Notes under the pieces: generated by a model | The model's input: only the letters and a program-made list of their open reading frames with translations | Told to the model about the DNA's origin: nothing | Databases searched by the model: none | Part shown: positions 1-10,779 of the stretch, piece after piece | How the letters are laid out: every line of letters begins with the position of its first letter | Numbering within the stretch: the first letter of the stretch is position 1 | Translations under genes and position numbers: made by a program | Assembly: GCA_021464245.1 (NCBI GenBank) | Contig: JADCRB010000013.1 | Coordinates: 9,292,095-9,356,094, forward strand | Direction of reading: 5' to 3' | Length of the DNA: 64,000 nucleotides | Source of the DNA: Carallia brachiata | Taxonomy: Eukaryota > Streptophyta > Magnoliopsida > Malpighiales > Rhizophoraceae

Positions 1-1708
1 TACAACTGCCAAGTTGTCCTCGATTTTAATGCCATGATATTTAAGGAGAACCAGACTGCAGATTTATCGATGATGAAAATGCTACTAGGGAATGAAATAA
101 GCTACAAAATGAGCATGAAAGGGATCCAATGGGTAGAAATCCCGAATACAATTTTCCGAAGATTATAAACAAGTCATACATCATAGGAATTGAATAAAAC
201 CAGCTGGCAGTGAAGAGCACTAATTCCAAGAACCATTACTAAGATGGAGAACACTTGCGCAATGCATTTCACACTAAAATTCTCATCAATCTCCACATTT
301 ATACACCCTCTGCGTTAATTGTTGCAGAGACGAAAAACTAGCGAATGATATTACCCTATAAACTGCGGGTTAACTGCAGGTACACAAGTGGCAAGTGCAG
401 CAGTGGGTTTCCGTATGCTCTTTCTTTTACCAGCCGACTTACTTCTAGTATAAACAGAGCAGGGCTCAAATATTTCATGACTGGCAATATCTAATGCAAA
501 TAAGACAGGCATTAGGGCGCAAATCACACCATAAACAAAGACAATGTAAACCACAAGGATCAGCAACTCAAAGCTAGGAATGCCATCCATTATAACTAAT
601 ATCTCACAAGTCACAAACCATGATACCAGCAAACCAGTCACCAACATGAAAGATATATTTCCACCATGTCGTGAACCCCCAAAAGAGGGAAAACCAGAAA
701 GGAATACATAAGCATTGTAAACTTTTCTGTGGATGAAAGAAATATTAGTCTATTCTTATAGAATAACTAGGAACAAGAAGATTTTCATTCAACTCTTCGA
801 TTGGAGAACACAAAAATTCATATATCAAAAATATTGCACCCATATGATACGGAGAGAAGCAATTTCTACTACTTCAGCAATAACATGAAGCGTAATTTTT
901 CTGTGAAAGAAAAACAACAAAAAAAAACAAACAAAATAAGACGACCCAGAAGAGTGATTCATCTAAGACGAGCAAAAAACGGAAGGAAGCCGTCAGAAGA
1001 AAAATAATGATACATCGGATTAAAGGGGAGAAACAAAACAATTAACTCCATCGGCTACGCCAACAATTCCCAGAGAAGCGAAACCCAAGAGAAAAAAAAA
1101 AAAAAGCAGAGTAAAAAAGAAAATGATGCAGCAGAAATAATGGTAAAATAAAACGAGTGATTGAGCAACAAATAAGAGCCCACAGGATACAAAACCCAAA
1201 TTCTAAAACCTAAATCAACAAAGAAGAAAAAGACCCGAGATTCCCCCAACTCCAATTGAAAAACCTACCCAATCTTGTAGTTTAAAACATCAATTAAAAG
1301 AAGGAAAAAAAAAAGAGGGAAAAAAAAAAAGAGGCTACCAGCAGGAGAAGAAGAAGTAATCGAACGAGAAGGCGTCGAAGCACAAGAGGGAACCACAAAG
1401 GAACTAGGGTTTGAAGTAATGTTGTTGTTGGGGAAGAGTCTGCATTCTTCATTCTATCCAGCCTCATTTGCTTTTCACAGTGTAGACGAGGGCACATTCG
1501 CAAATTCACTGTAACTCTGTAACTTTTCTCTGCTTTTCCCTTCATTTTGGAGAGAGCTTTCGTACGGTACAGTAAGGCACTACTTTCTCCTCACTTTCCC
1601 TTTAATTCCTTCTTCCGCTTCTCCGAACAAGGAAAATACTTTTTACTATGCAACTTTCTTTCCTCTTCTTTTCTTTTCTTTTGCTTTCCTTCTACTCCAA
1701 ACAGAGTG
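1..1708. mobile_element. Right part of a Pack-Harbinger element carrying sororin exons (copy 1)
   Basis: This is the paralogue of the complete element at 49311-52720, cut by the left edge of the window. Its right terminal repeat ends with ACTCCAAACAGAGTG at 1694-1708 and is followed by TAA (1709-1711), the 3-bp target site typical of PIF/Harbinger elements. About 1555-1708 resembles the right end of the MITEs at 58595-60127; the DNA to its left is captured sororin sequence. Confidence 0.7.
273..1453 (-). pseudogene. Sororin-like gene fragment (cohesin protection factor), copy 1, partial
   Basis: Sororin protects sister-chromatid cohesion by opposing WAPL at cohesin. Three putative exons are visible: 1339-1453, 355-490 and 273-309. 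GT and AG sites and phases agree throughout (115, 136 and 37 bp). The middle exon reads EPCSVYTRSKSAGKRKS, which I recall as resembling the conserved EPxSVYxRR-SA-KRK stretch of plant sororins. The family's C-terminal exons would lie left of the window; they are present in the second copy at 50131-50797. The 5' part of the gene, with the start codon, is absent: before 1453 the frame meets a stop, and the DNA beyond about 1555 is transposon end. It is a captured fragment, not a complete gene. The 98-aa open frame at 351-647 is an intron-exon composite of this locus. Confidence 0.6.
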
Positions 1709-1977
1709 TAAGTGTCTGTCTTTAAGATGGCTTCACATCGCAGTGACCTTTGCCTCCGTTATACCAAATAAAATGTAATTTCGTACACATTCATTCTCTC
1801 TTCGATTCAAAAATTGGCACAAAAAGGCAAAAGTTAACAAAATTTATTTCTTATATAAAGTTCCATCATTGATACAGCCACGCCTTCTCGCCAGGCTTAT
1901 GGCTTACAATTATTGCTATTAAATTTTTTAGACTCCCTAGTAATTGATTTTACTAGGAAAGTGCTTTTATTCATCTT

Positions 1978-2274
1978 TCATTCATGTACAAATGTTTGTT
2001 TATGCAGGCATATACAAACATGAAAAACGCAGTCTGCTGGGCCTGTGCCGAAGGGACCACATTTTATATCAGAGCAATCATCATCATTCTTACATTTCTT
2101 CGTAGGGACTTCTTCAGCTTTTGGCACTGCGGTCACTGTAACACATGCCAATAGTTTCATTTGTTAGTTACTATCAAACAACTAGTTAGAAAAAATTAAT
2201 CACCGAGAGAGAGAGAGATAGAGAAAGAGAGACTAACAAAGTGAGACAATCAAGAGAACAAATTAGAAGGCCAT
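1978..2274 (-). pseudogene. NCR/defensin-like cysteine-rich peptide gene, copy A (nonsense in signal peptide)
   Basis: It has the structure of the family: exon 1 at 2238-2274 (37 bp), an intron beginning GTTAGTC and ending TTACAG, and exon 2 at 1978-2135. Exon 2 keeps the six-cysteine core, CKNDDDC, then C after 4 residues, C after 9, and a final CVFHVCIC. In exon 1 the fourth codon is TAA, where the paralogue at 53692-53728 has TTA, so the signal peptide is cut after three residues. A 478-bp MITE (2302-2779) also separates the start from the promoter, and the TATA box is altered (TATGAATA on the minus strand at 2870-2877, where paralogues have TATAAATA). The reading frame that starts with MKLLACVT begins inside the intron and is not the native start. 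Confidence 0.8.
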
Positions 2275-2301
2275 TTTGAAAGAAGAGTTCTCCAAATCTT
2301 T

Positions 2302-2779
2302 GGGGATATCAATATTTTTAAGTTTTTTTATATTTGACTCTTAAACCTTTTTGACATTTCATTTGAATTCTAAACCTTTTGATTTCATATTATATCAGTC
2401 CTTTAAGTTACAAAAAGTAGTCAATCAATTAATAAATGAGTTTAACTTAATAAAAATTATTTAAAAAAAGTTAAATATATGAATTAAATATTTTTTCATC
2501 AACAAAATATGCATATTAAATATTTTTTTAATCAAAAATATACGAATTAAATAAGTAACATGCATATTTTTGATAGAAAAAATAATCAATTCATATATTT
2601 AATTTTTTTTTAAATAATTTTTCGTAAAGTTAAAATCATTTTTTAATAAATTGATCACTTTTGGTAAACAGAGGGACTGATTTGGTAGAAAATATAGGAC
2701 TCAAATGAAATGTCAAAAAGATTTAGAACTCAAACGTAAAAAAACTTAAAGGTTTAGGACTAAAAATATTAATATCCCC
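2302..2779. mobile_element. MITE, probably hAT-type, 478 bp
   Basis: It is flanked by AAATCTTT (2294-2301) and ATATCTTT (2780-2787), an 8-bp target duplication with one mismatch; the paralogous block has a single ATATCTTT at this place. The ends are inverted repeats: GGGGATATCAATATTTTTA on the left, and the complement of TAAAAATATTAATATCCCC on the right. It has no coding capacity. It lies in the 5' leader of peptide gene copy A, 27 bp upstream of its ATG. Confidence 0.85.
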
Positions 2780-2787
2780 ATATCTTT

Positions 2788-3861
2788 GGGTACGCCTATA
2801 GCCTGTAGTCGCAAAATTAAGATGAGAATAGTTTTCTTGCAGGTGCATTTTGGGGAAAGCTCATTTGAGTATTCATAGGCCTAAAAATTTAATGGCTTTA
2901 AATCTGAGGCAACAGAAAGGATACTCACATTTATTACAATTTAAAACCAAATCCAGAGAGAAGATTACATATATTTAATTTTGTAAATAAATGTTAATGA
3001 GTGTCCCAATATACTTTATAAGAAAATTTTTAATATATCTACTATATTATTATTTTTAGTCAACAATTCAACAATTTATATTACTTTATTGTTATTTCGG
3101 AACTATTTAAATCAAATCACCAAATTTTTTTCATGTTAGAATAATTTAGTTCTGCTTAAATACGTTGGAGCTCCACTACAAGGTGTAACTCAGGTAGTAA
3201 TAAATTGGTCATGTAATCCATCTAGAGTCGTCTAACATGTTATCTATTTTTTTTTTTTCAAATTCTCTCATTCGGTGAGTTATCTTACTTTGATTCCACT
3301 TTGATTTCACCTAACTAATGAATATTTCCAAGTATCTCCCAACAAAATTAATGTATTCACATCTCTCAAGAGACAACTCAATTGTTAAGAACCTAGATCT
3401 CTATCTCTAAGAAGATAGTATGTGATTTATCAAAATGGGCTTTGGCATTTGTCACATAATTTATCTCCTAAATATATAGTTTATCTTTTTTTTTTTTCCA
3501 AATTGAGTCATTCAACGAGTCATATTTCTTTAATTTCACTTTGATCTCACCTAACAATTCATACCAAGCATTTTCCAACAAATTAATGTATTCAGCATCT
3601 CAGTTGTTAAGAACTTAGATCTCGATCTCCAAAAAAAAGATAGTATGTGATTTAGAAGAATGGGCTTCCATATTTATCACATAATCTATCTCATAAATAT
3701 ATTACATTAAAAACATAATTCTTCTATGTAAAAACATTACGGTAATACAAGATACTTTTTTTGGGTTAATATCTAAAAAAATCATGATCTTTCGTATATT
3801 AATAAATATAACATCACTTTTAATAATTTATAATTTAGGCTCTGTAGTCGCAAAATTAAAA
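2788..3861. other. Array spacer without genes
   Basis: AT-rich spacer shared with 53850-54820. It begins with the old promoter side of peptide copy A. I see no exon, RNA gene or mobile element. Near 3843-3848 the sequence jumps relative to the partner block, which marks a deletion. Confidence 0.6.
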
Positions 3862-3875
3862 TGAGAGTAGTTTTC

Positions 3876-4941
3876 CTTCTTTTTTTTTTTTTAACATAAA
3901 AGAAATCATTGCATTAATACTCGTAAAAACTGTGTATAGGGTCAACAAGAAAACGCTGGAAAAACCTGCATAAAGCAGGAAAGTTAACCGGCTTAAATGG
4001 CATACAAATCAAGTGGTCGACACGACCAATTACAAACAGGGCACGAAGCTTATTTACATTAGATTCTCTGGCGAGGATATCTACCAAAATAGACTAAACT
4101 GACCTAACTATGTGGTATTGACTAGATCTAATCTTGCTGAACAAAACTGCTAATGGCAGTAACTACCACACCTCAACGGACCTGTGATGAAAATTGGTTG
4201 GGTGCGCCGACAACAATTCCCAACAACGCTAAATTACTTTCATACAAACATTTAAACACGACACATATCACTCAATACAAAAGGATGCAGCAGAAGCCAT
4301 AACGACCAAATCCAACGGCGGTGGTTGTGACGGAGGGTGGCGACGATGACTGGCAGGGACTAGGACATAAGCGGCAATGGTGGAGGCTTGAGCGCCGGTG
4401 GCGGGTGCGCCAAATGAGGCAGCATCAGTGTGGCTAGCGCTGAAGGTGCCAGCTTCAGCTACAGAGGGCTGGACTCTGAATGTAGTGCCGGTAGCCAGTA
4501 CGAAAATTCTAGCAGTAAGAACGGGATCAGAGTCGACGTCACCGGCAGCTAGTTCAGCAGCACCGACGAAAAAGACGCCGTTGCGGGCGATGGCACCGCT
4601 GATGAAAGCGTCAAAAAAGGTGGAAGACCAATAAGGAGCACGGATCTGGGCCTTAGAGGGCCATGGGTTATGATATTTAAGCTAAATCTTGACGAAAACA
4701 AAGCAAAATGCTTTATGGCAGTGGTGGGGAAAGAGAGAGGAAAGCAACGGGTTGGGTAGAAGAGAGATGAGGGAAGACATGAGGAGGCGTGGAGGAAGAG
4801 GAGAAGAGGGAGAAAGACAAGTTGGACGCCAGGGTGGGTGGCTTGCCGGAAGAGGTGGCAACCGCCAGCCAGAAAGGGAGGAATTTTTGAAAGACAGAGA
4901 GAGATTTGAGAGAGTTAGGCTTTTTGCTCTCTTTTTTAACG
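3876..4941 (-). mobile_element. Poly(A) retroposon of about 1.07 kb (LINE-like or processed sequence)
   Basis: It is flanked by TGAGAGTAGTTTTC (3862-3875) and TGAGAATAGTTTTC (4942-4955), a 14-bp target duplication with one mismatch. A T-run at the left end is the poly(A) tail of a minus-strand insert; just inside it, the sense strand reads ATTAATGCAATGATTTC, like a LINE 3' end. The sense 5' part is C-rich with Ser/Pro/Phe-rich frames (4713-4967). A GC-rich middle (about 4330-4640) looks codon-structured but gives no protein I recognise. A copy lies at about 57541-60150, interrupted by two MITEs. Confidence 0.65.
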
Positions 4942-4955
4942 TGAGAATAGTTTTC

Positions 4956-5976
4956 TTGTAAATGCATTTTTTGGGGAAAGCTTATTTGACTATTTATAAG
5001 GCTAAAAATTCAATGGCGTTAAATCTGAGGCAAAAGAAAGGACAATCACATTTATTAAAATTTAAAAGTAAATCTAGAGAGAAGATTACATATATTTAAT
5101 TTTGTAAACAAATGTTAATAAGCATCTTAGTATACTCTATAAGGAATATTAATGCATCTACTATGTTACATTTTTTGTCAACAATCCAACGTTCTATTTT
5201 ATTTTATTATTATTTTGAAACTATTTAAATAAAACCCCTGAGCTTTTTTATGTTAAAATAATTCAATCTTGCTTAAACAAATTAGAGCTCCACTACAATT
5301 TTAGATAGTACTAAAGTAATCACGTAATCCATTTAATATCATCTAACAGTTTATTTATTTATTTTTTTTAAATTCATCCATTGAATAAATCATATCATTT
5401 TGATTACACTTTGATCTTATTTAACAAATCTTACCAATTATGTTTCAATAAATTAATGTATTCATATCTCTCAAAAGATATCTCAGTTATTAAAAACTTG
5501 TATCTTTATCTTTAAGAAGATAGATGCTATATATGAGAATGAGCTTCCGTATTCATCACATAATCTATCTTATAAATATATTACATTGAAAACAATAATT
5601 CTTCTATGTAATAAATTACCATAATATATAGTAGTCTTTTTTGGTTTTAATAATTTATAGTAGTTTGATTACATTAGATTTTTGGTTCATAAATTTTTTT
5701 ATTTATTTTTAATTAATTAATTATACGATATCTGTCCATTTACCAAAGAAAAAGAAGAATGGGTTCAGGTCTATATAACTTCCAACAAAACTTGGCAACG
5801 CACATCAGATTAGATTCTTTTTGTATTATTGGTCCTAAACCCCAAATTCAACTTGGTGCATATTTGCAATTAGGATTTATGTGTCCGAATGGTAGATAAG
5901 CCTACTTTTTGCCTCCATGTATCTGTTTCTTTTTTGCTTTGTTATTATAAATCGTAGTACAAAAAAACATTAATGT
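4956..5976. other. Array spacer without genes
   Basis: AT-rich spacer shared with 60156-61237. It starts with the conserved upstream block of the peptide genes (CTATTTATAAGGC near 4990), but no peptide exon lies beside it. Nothing else is recognised. Confidence 0.5.
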
Positions 5977-6127
5977 GTCCCTTAGGAACAGCCTAATGGT
6001 TAGAGTTCAAGTCTCTATTTTGAGTTCAAATTTTAAGAAGGAAGGGATGAGATTTATAAGAGAATAGAACTATCCTTATTCTGTAGTTCGGTCCAATAGG
6101 CCTCCAAGTAAAAAAAAAAAAAAAAAA
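5977..6127 (+). mobile_element. Short SINE-like retroposon
   Basis: About 150 bp flanked by perfect ACATTAATGT repeats (5967-5976 and 6128-6137) and ending in a run of A. The head holds tRNA-promoter-like boxes (AGCCTAATGGTTAGAG and GAGTTCAAATT). The same insertion is present in the partner block at about 61238-61391, so it predates the segmental duplication. Confidence 0.65.
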
Positions 6128-6137
6128 ACATTAATGT

Positions 6138-7926
6138 TTAATTGCCTGCGTTTTGCTTCATTTCCTTTGGAAACTTCTGACAACCAAGGGTCAACATCCT
6201 CAATAACTTATCAGATAGAGAAGCATCATAAAATCATAAATGTTGAAACTGCATTTCATTACAATCCAAGACGACCGAGAAACCACCAACCGAAAGTTGG
6301 TTCCCATAGGTATCCACTCCTGGACATTGAAATCCCCGTTCCATGTTTATTGTCCAAGCCCTTTTGAGGGCCAGTCAATGAAATTAGCAAAGGTAATATA
6401 CCTTTTTTTTATTATTTTGGATATATTAGGTAATGGAGTCTAAACTTTAGAATTCATTTATTAAAAAAAAAGAAAATAAACAAAACTTTAAAAAATAGGA
6501 AGAAAAGAAAGCCATAAAAAGATTCGAACAAAATACGTGTCCAATCCTCTAGAACACATTTTGAGAAGTTTATCATATGGAGGTTTTTGTTAATTACAAA
6601 ATAATCATATAATTTATTTAAAAATATCTAATAATTTAGTTATTTTTTTAAATTCAATTATGTAATAATATCAATAATTTTATTTTAATCTTATTTTAAA
6701 TTTTTAAAAAAATTCCTCAAATATTTTTCTTTTTGAAATGCTTTGCTGGCAAAAGTGTCGTTTGTGAGAGAGAACTCCCACTCATTTTGACCAAACCGTT
6801 TGCTGAATTAATAATACCGTGATACGCCATGTGGAAGGACAATAGTGACAATCAACATTGTGGGTTATATCACGATGACACGCGTTACCGCAGCACGCTA
6901 CAGGGTAGTGTCAGCGTGGTTATGGCCCACTTTTCCTATTGCTGTAGCCTTCGTGCCAAAAGGCCTAAAGATAACAGTAAAATTAGGTGAACATCTTAAT
7001 AAAATACGTAAAAATTATGTAATTAATTTAATTATTTAATTATTTTTTAAAATTTAATTTATTTTTTAATCTAACTTATTAATCTTACTTATCAACTTTA
7101 TGACGACTTATAAGTATATTATATAATTTTTCTCGAATGGATATATAATTCATCGTAAATAGCATTTTTTTTCCTTAAATACCTTGTTTTTTTTGTTATT
7201 AGCTAGTTGGTAGAGAGCGTAAATGCCCTGTTTGTTTTGCTTTTTTTAAGTTTAAAAAAATTATTTTTTTAATTATTATTATAATCATTATTTATTAATT
7301 TTTTATTATTTTTTTCTATATTTTTTTCTTTATACTTTTTCTGTTTGTCTAAATAACTTATTTTTTACCACTTTTCCTTTCATAAATTATTATTTCTTTC
7401 TTTTCTTTTTACATTTTTTCTTTGTACTATCTTTATTTATTAAAATAACTTATTTTTTACTACTTTTTCTTTACAAATTATTGTCTATTTTTCTTTCTTT
7501 ACACTTTTTTTATTTATCAAAATAATTTATTTTTCACAACACTTTCTTTCTCATTCTTTTTTTTTCTACACTTTTTCTCTCAATCCAAATACACCAAAAG
7601 AGTGACGTTGAGAGACGACAGGAGAGCGGCAGAGAACATTGAGGAAGAGAGACCATAAAGAGCGAAAAGGTGCCCATAAATTGTGAAAACAAATGAGAGT
7701 AAAGAAAAAAAATAATTAATTAATTATGATTTAATTAGTATTAAAATTGAAAGTTTTAAGTTTAAATATAAGGCAGAGTCAATTAATAAAAAAAAACATA
7801 TGAAGAAAGTCAAGAGAAAAGATTGAAAAAAAAAACATTTTAGGAAAAAAATTTCTAAAAGATATAGAAAAAGAGGTTATAAAAAAAGTGAAGAAAGATG
7901 AGAATCCAAAGTCCACACAATTGCAA
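6138..7926. other. Array spacer with a recurrent low-copy segment
   Basis: It holds a segment at about 6140-6400 that recurs near 36650-36860, 55800-56420 and 61400-61650, with moderate GC and a clear sequence identity between copies. It may be an old gene fragment, but I cannot identify it. The segment around 6830-6970 (CACGATGACACGCGTTACC) is another array landmark, seen again near 18360, 24630, 30550, 48090 and 62330. About 7240-7570 is a T-rich low-complexity tract. No gene is supported. Confidence 0.5.
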
Positions 7927-8882
7927 TTTAAGGTCGTTTGTTTTGTGTAAAATTGTTTAAGGAAAAATATTTATCTGATTTTTGGCTATTTGTTTCGCAT
8001 AAAATATCGGTCAACAAAAAAATTTAGTCGGTCAAAGATAAAATCTTAAGCTTTTAAGGTTATTTCTGTAAATTATTTTACGGAGTCGATAGCTTTTATA
8101 CAAAAAGAAAGTATAAACCGTAAGAAGTGCACGAGCGAGGGATAAAAAGATAAACCTTCGAGCCATGGTTGGCTTTGTCCGTTACCAAAACTAACCTTGT
8201 CGTCGTACTCGCTGGTCACTGGCGGACATTATCGCTATCGAGGTAAATTACTTTTTTTTAATTTTTTTTTTAATAAAAAAATATTTAACTTTGAGTAATA
8301 TTATTTTGTTGCATATGATAGCAAGTATGATAAGGTGTTGATTGCCTCCAATAGATTTAGGATTACCGAGGCAAGATCTCCTTTTTGTAATCACTGTCAG
8401 TAATAATCGTAGTGTTATTTTTGGTAGTGTTGTTGTTGTTGGTTCTTTGGGCAGACATACTCTAAAAGGCAACTTTAGCATAAAATGATGGCCATGATGA
8501 ACTAAGCAGCCTATTTGATCCAAGGATGTTCAATTTACTTGGAGTAAGCATGAAAGATTATGAAGTTGAAGAACTGATGGAAAAACTATGTAGAGAGAGC
8601 ATGAAGTGAGGAGAGAGAGGGAGGATGATAGAGAGAGAAACAGAAAGATGTAATAAAGAGCGAGAGCAAAATTAACATACAAAGTTAATATTATAAATAT
8701 CTAAAAATTAACAAATTTTCTTATATGTGTACTAAATATAAGAAAATATTTATCAAAATTTTTCAATATTACCGCTAAATAGAGAAAATAATTTTTTTTT
8801 AAAAAAATTTCTTATAAAATTTTATACAAATAAATTATTTTTCAAGAAATAGTTGGACCCTAAAAATACGTTAGCTATTTTT
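7927..8882. mobile_element. Probable TIR element carrying a gene fragment
   Basis: The left edge begins TTTAAGGTCGTTTG and the right edge ends TTTTTCAAGAAATAGTTGG then ACCCTAAA; these are roughly inverted to each other. The right end resembles the end of another element at about 13350-13390 (ACAAATAGTGGACCCTAAA). Between the ends lies a non-repetitive segment with a short open frame (8496-8609). The partner block has the left part from about 63253. Boundaries and superfamily are uncertain. Confidence 0.45.
8496..8609 (+). pseudogene. Unidentified gene fragment (DELSSLFDPRMFNLLGVS...)
   Basis: The plus strand reads DELSSLFDPRMFNLLGVSMK and goes on with an acidic helix-like stretch ending EELMEKLCRES before a TGA at 8607-8609. 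In the partner copy (63834 to the window end) a 2-bp difference in the GA-rich tail keeps the frame open into a charged Arg/Asp/Glu-rich tail. The preserved, protein-like composition suggests a captured exon. I do not recognise the parent gene. It sits inside the TIR-like element 7927-8882. Confidence 0.35.
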
Positions 8883-8887
8883 TTATG

Positions 8888-9727
8888 GCATAAAGGTCAA
8901 TTTTGTCCAAAAATCTAAGGCCATTTATTGATTTTTATCCATAACTTTTTTTTTTGTGAAAACTGGTACAAAATTTTTTTTCTATCGCACAATTATACCC
9001 AACAGTTAATTTTTCTGTCAATTATGCTGACGTGACAACTGACGGAGTGCCACGTCAGCACAGTGATGACGTGGCACATGTCACGTCATCTCAAGTTGAT
9101 GACGTGATATTTTTTATTTTAAAAAATTTGAAAAAAAATTTCAAAATATATTTATATTTAATAAAAAATGAACCCAAGTTAATTTTCTAACAAAAAAATT
9201 ACTCAATTTAATAAAAAATTTAAAATAAAAATAATTGTCGTCAGAAGGGTTTTGAATTTGAAATATTTTGATTTTATTAAGTAAAGTAAAATTAATTTTA
9301 GAAGAATTTTAATTTAAAGGGTTTCGATTTTATTTGATAAAATTGATTTTAAATTGAGTTCTTTTTTCAATTTTTCATTAAATTGATTTTTTTTGTTGGA
9401 AGAATAAATTGAGTTCATTTTTAATTAAATATCAACATATTTTAAAAAAATTTAAAATTTTAAAAAAATAAAAAATATTATGTCATCACTGTACTGACGT
9501 GGCAGAGACAACGTCATCAGTTTTGCTGACGTGGCATCTGCCACGTCATTAACTTCGCTGATGTGGCGCTCCGTCAGTTGCTACGTCAGTATAATTGACA
9601 GAAAAATTAACGGTTTGGTATAATTGTGCGACGAAAAAAAATTTTGTACCAATTTTTATAAAAAAAATATTATGAATAAAAATTAATAAACCACCTTAAA
9701 TTTTAAACAAAATTGATCTTTATGCTT
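8888..9727. mobile_element. Foldback (long-TIR) MITE rich in TGACGT motifs
   Basis: The outer ends are GCATAAAGGTCAATTTTG (from 8888) and its near-complement CAAAATTGATCTTTATGC (to about 9727). Inverted homology continues for roughly 200 bp on each side (about 8888-9115 and 9480-9727), around an AT-rich centre. The inner arms hold many ACGT-core bZIP-type motifs: GACGTGAC, CCACGTCA, TGACGTGG and GTCACGTCA. T-rich flanks of about 9 bp may be a MULE-type target duplication. No coding sequence. Confidence 0.75.
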
Positions 9728-10294
9728 TTTTTTGATTGCCCTTGGGATTTGGGCTGAAAAAAATGGAAATGGAGAAAGTAAGGGAAAATCATTGCTTGGT
9801 TGAAAATAATTGCTTGGCGTAGCAACCGGTCGCCCTTTTTTTTTTTTTTTTTTTTCAAGTGAGTCACATTGTGTGCGAGTTCAAATAGAACCCACCTGCA
9901 TTAATATATCAACCGTTTATGTCTCGCGCTATCTATAGAACGGATGAGAGCCTATTTTATTTTAAGTACTTGTTAAAATTATTTATTTTTGATGAGTAAA
10001 ATTAATTTATAGTCTAATTCTTTTTTTTATGATGATTTCATATCATAATGACCTTTGCCTGCGTTATACCAAATAAAATGTAATTTCTTATACAGGTATT
10101 CTCTCTTCCATCCAAAAATTGGCACAAAAGGCAAAAGCTAACAAGATTTATTTCCCAATGTATATATAAAGTTCCATCATTCATACAGCCAGGCCATGTT
10201 TATGACTTACAATCATCATCGTCATATTAGGCCATGTTTATGGCTTACAATTATTATCATCATATTTTTTGAGACTCCCTAGTAATTGATTTTA
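9728..10294. other. Array spacer, 3' flank of peptide gene copy C
   Basis: It contains the landmark that follows each peptide gene on its 3' side: CAATGACCTTTGCC-like sequence near 10045 and TTCCATCATTCATACAGCC near 10170. The latter probably belongs to the peptide transcripts' 3' untranslated region. No other gene is seen. Confidence 0.5.
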
Positions 10295-10532
10295 GGGCAC
10301 GAGTGTACGGACAGAAAAAATTGGCCAGAAGAAGTGTAAATAATGCAACGGTATTACTGATTTCTGCAACAAAATTGATAAAATATGCAACAAAAATCAT
10401 CGCGTTATTTTTTGTTGCAGAAAAAATCTATGTTGTTGCAGAAATATTTTTTTTTGTTACATTATTGATAATTCTTCTGTCCTCCTCTCCTCTCTCTGAC
10501 TGTCAATCTTTTTCCTTGATGGTACTAGGAAA
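10295..10532. mobile_element. Small insertion (possible MITE) at the 3' end of peptide gene C
   Basis: Relative to the paralogues, about 238 bp interrupts the sequence between TTGATTTTA and TACTAGGAAATTGC. Near its ends are GGACAGAAAAAATT and AATTCTTCTGTCC, imperfect inverted repeats. A clear target duplication is not visible. It supplies the stop codon and the last few codons of the peptide gene. Confidence 0.45.
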
Positions 10533-10745
10533 TTGCTTTTGTTCAACTTTTCCGCATTGACAACTGTGAAAATGGCAATAGGCGGTGCCGCCGCGCCGAC
10601 CACAATCTACAAGAGCGCAATCCTTATCATTCTTACATTTTACAACAAATGGAAAGGCTTCAGCTCTTGGCACTGCCGTCACTGTAACATATGCCAATAA
10701 TTTCATTTATTAGTTACTATCAAATAACTAAATAAAAAAAAATTA

Positions 10746-10779
<34 letters not shown>

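Larger units (their letters stand above)
1..8700. repeat. Large segmental duplication, block 1 (partner 51030-64000)
   Basis: Long stretches match 51030-64000 in the same order and orientation. Positions 1-3845 pair with 51030-54820 and 3846-8700 pair with 57518-64000, with mostly scattered substitutions and small indels. Block 1 lacks the 2.7 kb between them in block 2, which includes a peptide gene. Each block also has private insertions: the MITE at 2302-2779 here, and the MITEs at 52737-53260 and 58595-60127 in block 2. Block 1 continues beyond the left edge of the window. Confidence 0.9.

Noticed and set aside
351..647. 98-codon minus-strand frame resembling a multi-pass membrane protein (also at 51377-51673)
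   Set aside because: Its first half is hydrophobic intron sequence read through; the second half is a sororin exon. A consistent acceptor lies at about 490 (51516 in copy 2) and phases match neighbouring exons.
1978..2160. Peptide frames starting MKLLACVTVTAVP or MKLLAYVTVTAVP as the full protein
   Set aside because: That ATG is in the intron just before the TTACAG acceptor. The true start is the exon encoding MAFLFVLL, which gives a proper signal peptide.
5977..6127. A functional tRNA gene
   Set aside because: Box-like motifs are degenerate, no cloverleaf is apparent, and the poly(A) tail with target duplications shows a SINE-like retroposon.
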